From SZUA-287 sp036397975 (GTDB taxonomy: Bacteria; Bacteroidota; Ignavibacteria; UBA10030; UBA6906): DNA of 45,665 bases. Below, in pieces: positions 6,894 through 15,700 of the stretch (the stretch's first letter is position 1; each line of letters starts with the position of its first letter). The DNA lies in NCBI GenBank assembly GCA_036397975.1, contig DASWHW010000222.1, forward strand, positions 1 through 45,665, given 5' to 3'. Below the pieces are notes generated by a model. It was not told the DNA's origin. It worked only from the letters and a program-made list of their open reading frames with translations, and ran no database searches. A program made the position numbers and the translations under genes.

Positions 6894-9032
6894 ATGGCTG
6901 TAATGACGAGCATGCGGGAGCACATGTCGAAGATCTTGATTGCTCTCGTTATTATTCCCTTTCTCGGTCTCATTGTGATAGAGTGGGGGATGGATTTTGT
7001 TGGGATCGGTCGCGGAGGGAGAGAAAACATTGGATCAGTGAACGGGAAAGATATCACCTACAAGGAATTCTCAGATGCCCTCCGATCATTTTCAGACAAT
7101 CAAAAGGCACAAACCGGCGTTGAACCAGACGATTCACAACTCCCCCAATTGCGCAACCAGGTATGGGAGTCGATGGTGAACGAGCGGCTTATTGAGGAAC
7201 AGGTACAAAAGCTCGGGGTCACCGTAACGGATCAGGAGATCAACGACTGGGTTCGAGGGGATAACCCGCCGGAAGATCTGAAACGGAACTTCATTGACTC
7301 TACGGGACAGTTTCGTCGCGACGTCTATGAGCAATTCCTCGGCAACCCGAATCAGTTTGTTCGCGATCCGGAGGGAGCAGATCCCGGGTATGGAAGTAAG
7401 TGGCTCGTTAATTACGAAAAATCACTCCGGGAACGAATGCTTCGCGACAAATTACAGAGTCTTGTACTTGCCTCCGTGCAGATAAGCCCCGGGGATATTC
7501 TCCGCCGTTATCAAGACCAGAACTTGAGTTTCCAGGTTCTGTACGCTTTGCTCGATCCGAACACTCTGGTCAAGGACGATGAGGTCACCGTGAGTGACAA
7601 TGACTTGAAATCACTATACGATGAGAACATCGAGCAGTATCGGTTTGAAGCAACGAGAAAGCTGAAATACGTGTTGCTCAACACTTCACCGTCGGCAGAG
7701 GACAGCGCAGCGTGTAGGAACGATATTGACCATGCAGCGAACGAGGTTGCTGCGGGTATCGATTTTCTCGAAGTGGCTTCACTCTATTCTGGAAAACCTG
7801 ACAGCGGTGCGTGGTTCAAGCATGGCGAGCTTGATCAGGTGTTTGAGAACGCTGTATTTGGTGGGAAGGTCAATGACATCGTCGGGCCGATTGCAGTCAG
7901 TAACGGCTATCAGCTTGCGAAGATTCTCGAGGAGCGAAAGGGCGACAACGAGTATATTCATGCGAGCCACGTTTTGTTTTCCCTGAATGGAACAAAAGAC
8001 TCGAATGCGGTGAAAGAGGAGGCTCGGCAGGTATATATCAGAGCAAAAGCGGGGGCGGATTTTGCAGAGCTTGCGAAAACATTTTCTGAGGACCCTGGAT
8101 CCGCTGCACGAGGCGGGGATCTCGGGTGGTTTTCCCGTGGCCGCATGGTAAAGTCTTTTGAGGATGCCGCCTATAAGGCGCGTCCTGGAGAGATTGTGGG
8201 ACCCGTTCGATCGCAATTCGGTCTCCATATCATTAAGGTGATGGGAAAGGATAATCGCGAACTAAAGCTCGCTTCAATTCGCGTTCCAATAACGACAAGT
8301 GAGAAAACAAAAAGCGATCTGAATCAACGGGCAGAAGATTTCAGTTACAACGCTAATGAATCTGATTTCGAGAAGGAAGCCGAACGGGCTGGATTCGACG
8401 TTCGAGAATCACAGGTGCAAGAAAAGGGGGGTGTTGTTCCGGGCATCGGAGTCAATGAGTCCATTACACGATGGGCTTTCAATAACACGGTTGGCAGCGT
8501 GAGCGGTTCATTCTCGCTTCCGGCGGGCTATGCGGTCTTTACCGTTGTCGAGGTCACCGATGCGGGAGTGCGAGGTTTTGACGAGGTAAAAGCTTCCCTG
8601 CAACCTCAAGCTCTCCGGAAGAAGAAAATCGAAAAAGTAAAGAGGATCGCAACGGAAGCCTTAGCAAAGCTTTCACCATCGGACAGCCTTTGGAAAATTT
8701 CTGAACTGACGCAAGGCGTTCAGGTGCAGCGGGCGGGTCCGTTCACCCTTTCTGGAACAATACCCGGCGTAGGGCGCGATCAGGGTTTTCTCGGGACATC
8801 GGAAGGTCTGTCGGTTGGCCAAATATCAAAGCCGATCGAGGGTCTTCGCGGCGTGTACGTGATTCAACTGGTTGCCCGGTCAGAATTCGATTCGAGCGCG
8901 TTTGCGACGCAACGAACGATTCTCGAAAATCAAATGTTGCAGGAAAAGAAGAATCGATTCATTGGGGAATGGCTTGCCAGTCTCAAGGAGAAAGCAAGCA
9001 TTGATGACAGAAGAGATGTATTTTTTCGATAG
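6894..9032 (+). CDS. PpiD/SurA-like peptidyl-prolyl isomerase, membrane-anchored periplasmic foldase
   Basis: 712 residues. One membrane helix at about 13-33 anchors the protein with the rest in the periplasm, as in PpiD. A SurA-N-type chaperone domain (about 45-200, with VNGKDITYKEFSDALR) is followed by a degenerate parvulin-like segment (about 258-346) and by one clear parvulin domain (about 355-452) with ASHVLF, GGDLGWFSRGRMVKSFEDA and FGLHIIKV. A third remnant may lie near 610-690. The protein should help newly exported proteins fold, which fits its position opposite secDF. A run of six G at about 8425 is in frame. The exact start among ATGs at 6894 and 6903 is uncertain. It heads a four-gene operon through aroK. 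Confidence 0.93.
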   Translation: MAVMTSMREHMSKILIALVIIPFLGLIVIEWGMDFVGIGRGGRENIGSVNGKDITYKEFSDALRSFSDNQKAQTGVEPDDSQLPQLRNQVWESMVNERLIEEQVQKLGVTVTDQEINDWVRGDNPPEDLKRNFIDSTGQFRRDVYEQFLGNPNQFVRDPEGADPGYGSKWLVNYEKSLRERMLRDKLQSLVLASVQISPGDILRRYQDQNLSFQVLYALLDPNTLVKDDEVTVSDNDLKSLYDENIEQYRFEATRKLKYVLLNTSPSAEDSAACRNDIDHAANEVAAGIDFLEVASLYSGKPDSGAWFKHGELDQVFENAVFGGKVNDIVGPIAVSNGYQLAKILEERKGDNEYIHASHVLFSLNGTKDSNAVKEEARQVYIRAKAGADFAELAKTFSEDPGSAARGGDLGWFSRGRMVKSFEDAAYKARPGEIVGPVRSQFGLHIIKVMGKDNRELKLASIRVPITTSEKTKSDLNQRAEDFSYNANESDFEKEAERAGFDVRESQVQEKGGVVPGIGVNESITRWAFNNTVGSVSGSFSLPAGYAVFTVVEVTDAGVRGFDEVKASLQPQALRKKKIEKVKRIATEALAKLSPSDSLWKISELTQGVQVQRAGPFTLSGTIPGVGRDQGFLGTSEGLSVGQISKPIEGLRGVYVIQLVARSEFDSSAFATQRTILENQMLQEKKNRFIGEWLASLKEKASIDDRRDVFFR

Positions 9033-9044
9033 GTTTCAGCGTTG

Positions 9045-9734
9045 ATGCCAGTGGCTATGAGCAATCGACCGACCCTCCACATAGCTTTCGTACTACTTTT
9101 CTCGCTTGCGGCATGCGAGCATTGCGTCGCAGCCGACCACAGATTCTCTGTCACCGCAAAAGGTGCCCTCACCACCGATTCGCAGCTCTTCCCAAACCCT
9201 AACGCATCCGATGAGATCGCCCGCGCTCAGTCAATTGAACTCAAGAGTGCATATGGTGGAGGGGTGGAGGTCCGCTATTTCTTTTCAGAAAGCAATCTCT
9301 CGGTTGGGCTGAACGTCGAATATCTCACCGCGAACCAATCCTACAAAACCGGTAGTCCATTCAGTCGGCAGGTAAGTATTGAGGATGGGTATCGAGTAAT
9401 TCCGCTTGAGGCGACCCTGTATTTCGCTATCCCAATCTCGGGAGATCCCGTGAGTATTTATATGGGTGGTGGTGGTGGCATGTATTTTGGTAAGCGCCGC
9501 TACGCGATCGATGGGACGAATGCGCTTCCTGTTCGTTCCACAACTGGATTTGGGATTCACGTGATCGCCGGCGTTGGTTATCGCGTGACAGAGTGGTTTG
9601 GCGCTCTCGGTGAAATGAAATTTCGCGACCTCCAATTCGAGGCGCTGAATGCAATTCCGGGTCAGGAACCGGTTGCCTCGAGAGTTCATACAAATGGTAT
9701 TGTCTTCCAACTTGGTGCGTCTGTTTTCTTTTGA
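9045..9734 (+). CDS. Outer-membrane beta-barrel protein (porin-like, OmpA/opacity type)
   Basis: 229 residues from the ATG at 9045; a second ATG at 9057 would give a more compact signal peptide. A hydrophobic signal segment (FVLLFSLAA) is followed by an AxA-type cleavage region, but FSLAAC could also be read as a lipobox, so the class of signal peptide is ambiguous. The rest shows alternating amphipathic strands with glycine-rich turns (MGGGGGMYFGK, GIHVIAGVGY) and ends in ASVFF, the aromatic C-terminus expected of outer-membrane barrels. The size suits an eight-stranded barrel. The gene starts 12 bases after the foldase, a sensible partner for an exported barrel, and its stop overlaps the next start. 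Specific function unknown. Confidence 0.75.
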   Translation: MPVAMSNRPTLHIAFVLLFSLAACEHCVAADHRFSVTAKGALTTDSQLFPNPNASDEIARAQSIELKSAYGGGVEVRYFFSESNLSVGLNVEYLTANQSYKTGSPFSRQVSIEDGYRVIPLEATLYFAIPISGDPVSIYMGGGGGMYFGKRRYAIDGTNALPVRSTTGFGIHVIAGVGYRVTEWFGALGEMKFRDLQFEALNAIPGQEPVASRVHTNGIVFQLGASVFF

Positions 9735-10498
9735 CTTGTCCGACGTTGCCTTCTCTGTCAAAGCTTCCTGTTTCCTCCTTGCTTGATGTTTCACCTTCCG
9801 TCTTGAGAAATCTTCTCGCTTCGACATATGATGTTGTTGCTGAAGTCATGACGGTGTGTGGTGAATCAATATCGCTCGCTCGCGTTCGCAACAGCACAAT
9901 TCTTGTTGACGCCGTCACTCCAGACGATTTCGCGGTCGATGAGCGCCTGCCGTATTGGTCGGAGTTGTGGCCTTCATCTATGATTCTGGCAGAGCATATT
10001 GTCCGTGCTGGAAAATGTCGGGAGGCCCGTGTTCTCGATCTTGGCTGTGGCCTGGGTCTTACGGGCATTTTCGCCGCCATCGCAGGCGGAAATGTTCATA
10101 TGACGGACTATGAATATGACGCCCTTGTGTTCACGGCTTATAATGTTCTTGCGAACATCCCAAATGGCCAGAAGACGTCTGTTTCCTTGGAGTGTTTTGA
10201 CTGGCGATCATCCGGTGTCCCTTCGGGAATTTTTGACGTCGTTATCGGCAGCGATGTCTTATACGAGAGGAAAAATTTTACTCATCTTCTCAGCGTCCTG
10301 AGCGCTTGCTTGAAACCTGACGGCGTGGCCTTCTTTAGTGATCCAGACAGGTCCGCTGCCGCTGACTTTCTTTCAACGGCAAAGAGGAACGGATATACGA
10401 TTCTGTCGGAAACATACGCGCGCAATACAAATCCGTCGAAGATCATGGTCCACGCACTGCGACGCCCTTTATCAAACCCCCGGGACATTGATGTCTGA
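9731..10498 (+). CDS. Class I SAM-dependent methyltransferase, protein-lysine type (METTL21/Methyltransf_16-like)
   Basis: 255 residues if translation starts at the TTG (9731) that overlaps the preceding stop codon; the next in-frame Met is at 9848 and would still leave a full domain of 216 residues. The motif LPYWSELWPSS at about 73-83 is the signature of the eukaryotic-type lysine methyltransferase family. The SAM-binding loop VLDLGCGLGLTG is at about 101-112, and DVVIGSDVLYE fits the family's motif post II. Likely transfers a methyl group to a protein lysine, but the substrate cannot be read from the sequence. It lies in an operon with the foldase, the barrel protein and aroK, overlapping aroK by 8 bases. 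Confidence 0.82.
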   Translation: MTCPTLPSLSKLPVSSLLDVSPSVLRNLLASTYDVVAEVMTVCGESISLARVRNSTILVDAVTPDDFAVDERLPYWSELWPSSMILAEHIVRAGKCREARVLDLGCGLGLTGIFAAIAGGNVHMTDYEYDALVFTAYNVLANIPNGQKTSVSLECFDWRSSGVPSGIFDVVIGSDVLYERKNFTHLLSVLSACLKPDGVAFFSDPDRSAAADFLSTAKRNGYTILSETYARNTNPSKIMVHALRRPLSNPRDIDV

Positions 10499-11045
10499 AC
10501 CTGTTCGTCGGGACCGCATATACCTCACCGGATTCATGGGGAGTGGCAAGAGTACGATTGGACCCATCGTTGCGAATACCATTGGCTACGATTTTATCGA
10601 TACTGACAAAGAGATCGAACGAAGAGAAGGTAAGTCGGTGAATCAGATTTTCGAACAGAATGGTGCGGATTACTTTCGGGAATTGGAGAGGATTTTAGTG
10701 CAAGAGCTTTCTGCAAGAATTGGGATGGTAGTATCGCTGGGAGGCGGCACGATTGCCGATGAGGTGAACTTCTCGATTGTCAAGTCGAGTGGAATTCTCA
10801 TTTATCTTCAGACTTCACCAGAACATCTTTTCCGCAGGCTGCAAAACAAAACAAACCGCCCAACGCTTCGGGATGAGGAGGGCGAACGTCTTCCACCAGA
10901 GAGTTTGACCACTCGCATTTCAATGCTGTTTGACGAGCGTGAGCCTTTCTACAAGCAGGCGGATATTATCGTCCCGACGGATGATTTTCGCGTTGGAATC
11001 ACGGTAGACGAGATCGTCAAACGATTAGGTCCCTGGCTTCGATAA
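10491..11045 (+). CDS. aroK: Shikimate kinase
   Basis: 184 residues from the ATG at 10491; the open frame extends far upstream over the methyltransferase, but the kinase fold begins at this Met. It phosphorylates shikimate with ATP in aromatic amino-acid synthesis. Visible are the P-loop GFMGSGKST (14-22), FIDTDKEIE with the shikimate-binding Asp, FRELE with the binding Arg, and the VSLGGGTI loop. A lid segment with arginines (NRPTLRDEEGER) follows. Length is as usual. It overlaps the methyltransferase by 8 bases, which suggests coupled translation, and closes this operon; a new promoter follows at 11081. Confidence 0.96.
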   Translation: MSEPVRRDRIYLTGFMGSGKSTIGPIVANTIGYDFIDTDKEIERREGKSVNQIFEQNGADYFRELERILVQELSARIGMVVSLGGGTIADEVNFSIVKSSGILIYLQTSPEHLFRRLQNKTNRPTLRDEEGERLPPESLTTRISMLFDEREPFYKQADIIVPTDDFRVGITVDEIVKRLGPWLR

Positions 11046-11080
11046 CAATCGGAACGCTCGCGTTGTCACGCCGTAACTCA

Positions 11081-11111
11081 TTGCGCCTCCTCAGGTTAAT
11101 TCATATATTCG
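11081..11111 (+). promoter_or_regulatory. Promoter of the hldE-tamB operon, Bacteroidota type
   Basis: TTG, exactly 20 bases, then TATATTCG (TAnnTTTG with one mismatch), 37 bases before the ATG of the heptose kinase gene. It lies in the 103-base gap after aroK. A small palindrome (AACG-CTCG-CGTT, near 11053) precedes it but has no T-run, so no terminator can be claimed there. Confidence 0.6.
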
Positions 11112-11148
11112 GTTAACTCATCAACACCCGATCAAAATCAAGGATCCC

Positions 11149-12168
11149 ATGGTAAAGTTAATGAAATCAAGACTGCAGGAACTCTTTCAATCGTTTGAGC
11201 GTAAAAAAATCGCAGTCGTTGGGGACTTAATGATCGACCAGTACTTCTGGGGAACGGTGCGTAGGATCTCTCCCGAAGCACCAGTGCCAGTTGTAGAAGT
11301 AAATTCCGAATCTACAAGATTAGGTGGAGCGGCAAATGTCGCCAACAACGTCCTCTCGCTTGGTGGGGAGCCTCTTCTCGTTGGACTGATTGGTGATGAT
11401 CACCAGGGCCATCAACTCACCTCGATACTGAAGGAGGAGGGTCTGAGTGATGGCGGAATCGTCGTTGATGGTTCACGACCGACGACTATCAAGACACGGG
11501 TCATCGCCCATGATCAGCACGTGGTGCGGGTCGACAGTGAATCCAAGAACCAGTGTTCCGAAGCAATGGCAGGGAGGATTCTCGATTCCCTTCGGAAGAA
11601 TATTCAAACTCTTGACGCAATAATTCTGGAAGACTACAACAAAGGGGTGCTCAGCAAGAAAGTCATCCACGATGTTATCACCCTGGCGCAAGAGCACAAC
11701 GTAATTGTCACGGTCGACCCAAAAGTGTTCAACTTTCTTGAATACAAAAACGTCACCGTCTTCAAACCAAATCGAGCAGAGGTTGAGGAGGCGATGGGCA
11801 CGCGATTAGCAACATTGGACGACGTGGTTCGCGCAGGGACAAAATTGAGGGATGAACTGGACGCGGATAATGTACTTCTCACACGGGGTGATAAGGGGAT
11901 GTCCCTTTTCGAATCCTCAGGCGAGATTTCGCATTTTGGTAATGTTGCGAAAACCGTCCACGACGTTTCCGGGGCAGGAGATACGGTCATTGCAACAATG
12001 ACTCTTGCTCTTGCATCAGGGGCCACAGTGCGTGAAGCAGCTGCACTCGCAAATTATGCAGCCGGAGTTGTCGTCGGATTTGTTGGCATCGTACCAATCG
12101 AGCGAGAACAGCTCATGACTGCCGTACTGCAACACGATAGTTCCGAGACAATTGCAGCGCGTGCATGA
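11149..12168 (+). CDS. rfaE1: D-glycero-beta-D-manno-heptose-7-phosphate kinase (HldE kinase domain as a separate protein)
   Basis: 339 residues, PfkB/ribokinase fold. It phosphorylates D-glycero-D-manno-heptose 7-phosphate at C1 for ADP-heptose, the donor of the lipopolysaccharide inner core. Visible are VVGDLMIDQYFWG near the N-terminus, the APVPVVEV and GGAANVANN segment, ILEDYNKGVLS, VDPK, FKPNRAEVEEA, and the PfkB signature VSGAGDTVIATM with the catalytic Asp. AAGGA stands just before the ATG at 11149; a second Met four codons on is possible. Its stop overlaps the next start as ATGA. In E. coli kinase and nucleotidyltransferase are one protein (HldE); here they are two coupled genes. Confidence 0.95.
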   Translation: MVKLMKSRLQELFQSFERKKIAVVGDLMIDQYFWGTVRRISPEAPVPVVEVNSESTRLGGAANVANNVLSLGGEPLLVGLIGDDHQGHQLTSILKEEGLSDGGIVVDGSRPTTIKTRVIAHDQHVVRVDSESKNQCSEAMAGRILDSLRKNIQTLDAIILEDYNKGVLSKKVIHDVITLAQEHNVIVTVDPKVFNFLEYKNVTVFKPNRAEVEEAMGTRLATLDDVVRAGTKLRDELDADNVLLTRGDKGMSLFESSGEISHFGNVAKTVHDVSGAGDTVIATMTLALASGATVREAAALANYAAGVVVGFVGIVPIEREQLMTAVLQHDSSETIAARA

Positions 12169-12674
12169 ACAAGAAAATTGTTACCCTCGCGCTATTATCG
12201 AAGATTCGTGAACGACTGAGAAGAAAAAAACAGAGGGTGGTTTTTACCAATGGCACGTTCGATATTCTGCATCGAGGACATGTAGAATACCTGGAAAAAG
12301 CCAAACGGATGGGCGATATCCTGATCGTCGGATTGAATACCGATTCGTCGATCCGAAAAATAAAGGGTCCACTGCGCCCGATAAATCCCAATCGGGACAG
12401 GGCGATTGTCCTGGCAGCTCTCCGCACAGTGGACTATGTTTGTTTCTTTAGAGAGAATACCCCGCTCCGCTTGATTCAGGCTTTGCGCCCTGATGTTCTC
12501 GTGAAGGGTGCTGACTGGAAGACCAACAACATTGTTGGGAGTGCTGTTGTGAAGAGTGGGGGAGGAACCGTCCGCCGAATCCCCCTTCGTCAAGGGCGAT
12601 CAACTTCCAACGTAATCCAAAAAGTTCTTCAGGCTTACACCGTCATGCCATCTCGCCGCCGCCGGCGAAAGTAA
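12165..12674 (+). CDS. rfaE2: D-glycero-beta-D-manno-heptose 1-phosphate adenylyltransferase (HldE second domain)
   Basis: 169 residues, cytidylyltransferase-like fold. It joins heptose 1-phosphate and ATP to ADP-heptose. The nucleotide-binding motif FTNGTFDILHRGH contains the HxGH signature. LIVGLNTDSSIRKIKG, RAIVLAALRTVDYV, VLVKGADW and the terminal GRSTSNVIQ are all characteristic of the RfaE domain II family. The C-terminus is arginine-rich (PSRRRRRK), an unusual tail. The start ATG overlaps the kinase stop, so the two enzymes are probably made in equal amounts. With the kinase this shows that the organism makes a heptose-containing envelope glycolipid or glycan. Confidence 0.95.
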   Translation: MNKKIVTLALLSKIRERLRRKKQRVVFTNGTFDILHRGHVEYLEKAKRMGDILIVGLNTDSSIRKIKGPLRPINPNRDRAIVLAALRTVDYVCFFRENTPLRLIQALRPDVLVKGADWKTNNIVGSAVVKSGGGTVRRIPLRQGRSTSNVIQKVLQAYTVMPSRRRRRK

Positions 12675-12706
12675 AGTTCCTTCTCTTGATCCGACAAATT
12701 TTGATT

Positions 12707-15700
12707 GTGAAAAAGCTTCTCAAAATAACAGCGTATGTCGCCCTTGGCGCGGTCGCCCTGATACTCCTTGCCGCAGGACTGACGCAGACCCAATTTTTCC
12801 GCGACCGCGTTCGCGCATTTGCTCTTAATGAGCTTGACTCTCTTCTTGAGGCCGACGTCTATCTTGGCGAAGTGGGGGGAAATCTCGTTGCAGGTTTCAC
12901 AGTGGACTCCATTGCTGTCATCGTCGACGGAACACCGTTTATTCTCAGTAAGAGACTCGACCTTCGCTATGATCTTTGGGGGATCCCTGGAAAATCCATT
13001 CAGGTGGGGTCATTCGAACTGGAGTCACCGCAAGTAAACTTGATACGTTCAAAAGATGGGCACTGGAACTTTGAACGCATGCAGAAAACAAAATTCGCTG
13101 ATACTTCTTCCTCCAGCCCGGCGAATTGGGTCATAACGTTCGATCGGCTGGCTTTGAACAACGCAACGATATCGCTGCTGGATTCAGTGGACCTGATCAA
13201 CGGATCATCAGAGCGAACCAGTGATCACTTCATTGATTATCATTCCTTTACGCTTACGCATTTTTTCCTTGATCTTGCGGCAAAGCTTGATCCTGAAACA
13301 AAAGAGCTGACTTTCAAAACGCTAAGGTTCGAAAACCAGCGAAACGATCTGCACTTGAAAGATTTTTCCGGGACGGTGTCGGTAGGGAAGGACGCTGCTC
13401 GTGTGCGAAATCTTGCCATTACAACAAGCCGTTCTGAATTATTTCTCGATATCGCCATGAAGAATATTGACTTGCTTGGCGGCGTTGAACTGGAGCAGAT
13501 AAAACACAGTCCTGTTTCCCTGCGAATCAGAGAAAGTTTGATCGATCTAGACGAACTGAAAAAATTTATCGAGGAATTGGACTTCTTGCACGGAGTTGTT
13601 TCTCTTGATCTCGAGGGGGTGGGAGAATTTGGCGATCTGTCAGTGCGAAAGCTCAACCTAGCCACCGAAAAGACAAGTGTTCATCTCAACGGATCAATCA
13701 CGAACCTCCATCGTCCACGCGATCTCTTTCTTAAGGTGAAAATGACGGAGAGCGTCATTTCCGGAAGAGACGTCGCGGCATTGATGCCATCCCTTGGGAT
13801 TCCTGAATTCCGTCCGGTCGGGGTGGCAACCTTGAATCTGGAGTTCGAGGGTCGACCACTAGACTTCGTTACAAAATTCTTCGTTAAGACGGAAGCCGGG
13901 AATATCCAATCGTCGGGTCTTGCATTGTCACTTGGAGGTCCTGCTGTCCTCCGGTATACTGGTGATTTGGGATTTGAGAAGATTAATCTCGCGCGGATCA
14001 TTGACGATCCGGATCTACAAAGTAGTCTCAATGGAAAGGCATCAATCAAGGGCCAGGGTATTTCGCTGGAGACACTGGCCTCGAACGCAAACCTATCGAT
14101 TGATACTTCCAGCATCTTCGACCGGTCCCTGCACATGCTTCGCGGAACAATCGATGCCTCGAAGCAAACTCTCTCCGCAACGATCGCGACAGAATTTGCG
14201 GAGTCAAAAGCATCCCTCAAAGCCTCCTTGCACAACCCAGGGTCAAACGAATCCTCGTTCGAGGTGAATGGCGACGTGGCGAATCTGAATCTCCAGGACT
14301 TCCTGCACAGTGATGACCAGAATAGCGACTTGACCTTTTCTATCAATGCATCGGGATCAAGTCTAACATGGGAAAAACTCAACGGGAATTTCAAGCTGGG
14401 TATTGCCTCGGCGCGCTATCGGAATTACAGTTTATCGTCAGGTGAGATAGACCTCACGTTGGATCAGCAGAACCCACGGAACAAGAGTATTCTTCTTCAG
14501 TCGAATATAGCCGACCTATCAATTGAAGGCCTCTTCGATTTAGAGTATATGACTGACCTCATCGGCTACGAGACACAAAACATCCGTGTTGCGCTTGGTA
14601 AGAAATTGATGGCTCTGGACTCGACGTTGGCAGGGAACGTTGATCGATTGGAACTGGAACAGTTGGGTCGCTCTCTTGCCTCCGTGAACAAATCAATAGA
14701 CGCTCGGTTCTCCCTTTCCCTGAAGGATCTTGTGCCAGTCTCCGTGATTACTTCCGACCGGAAGTTTAATGGACAGGGAGTTTTGAGGGGAACGATGAAA
14801 GGGGGATATGACCGGCTCTCGTTACAGGGAGAATTACAGTTGAATGATTTTTTCTATGGAAATGCTGATGCAGGCATTCTCATCGATGATGGGACTGCGA
14901 CCATTGAGGTGAATGATCTCAGGCCGGATGATCCTCTCCGGGAAGTGGAAATTCAGCTCTCCGGTGATGCGAAGACGATGTACGTCAATCGGAGTAGACT
15001 CGACAGTGTTCGCTTGAAAATGAGTTATCAACAGGAGTACGCGAGTTACTCAGGTGCTGTTTCATTCGCCGACAACTTTACGAGTCGTCTTCAGGGATTG
15101 GCACGGGTGGATGAAAACAAGGTACTCTTCACGCTGAACAGTCTCGGGATTGCTTACAAAGATTACGGTTGGCAAGCCGACGGTGGCGCATCGATTGCGT
15201 TCAATACGGCGGGAGTACGAATACAAGACCTCGTGTTACGAAGGGAAGGCCAGTCCATACATGCACGCGGGTTCGTGGGGATAGATGGAAAGCTGGATGC
15301 GACGTTGGAGGGGAAAGAGCTTGATCTCGATGCACTCCGTTTTGTCCTTCCCGAACTCGATCTTCGTCAAGGACAAAAAGCCTTGGAGGGAAAAGCAGAG
15401 GTCAATATTGTGGGGAGTGGATCAATGGGCGACCCACGCTATGCCGCCACGGTCCACTCCGATGAGGTTCGATTCAAGAATTTTCTTGTCGGAAGCATTG
15501 ATGGAGATTTCCACTTTCATGACAATCGGTTTGAAACCGAATTTAATATCATTGACGCGGCAACAAAGCGCCCGCAGTTGAAGATCTCCGGGTTCATACC
15601 TGTCCGCCTCGGCGGCGAGCCATTGCCGGGAGAAGAACAGACGGAAACAGAATCGATCAATCTGACCGTGGTCTCGGAGGGCATCCAAATGAGCTTACTG

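Noticed and set aside
9427..10080. 217-codon open frame on the minus strand, rich in Arg and Ser
   Set aside because: Antisense to the outer-membrane barrel and methyltransferase genes; composition is that of a shadow frame.
11053..11064. Small palindrome after aroK (AACG-CTCG-CGTT)
   Set aside because: Only four base pairs and no T-run; too weak for a terminator.
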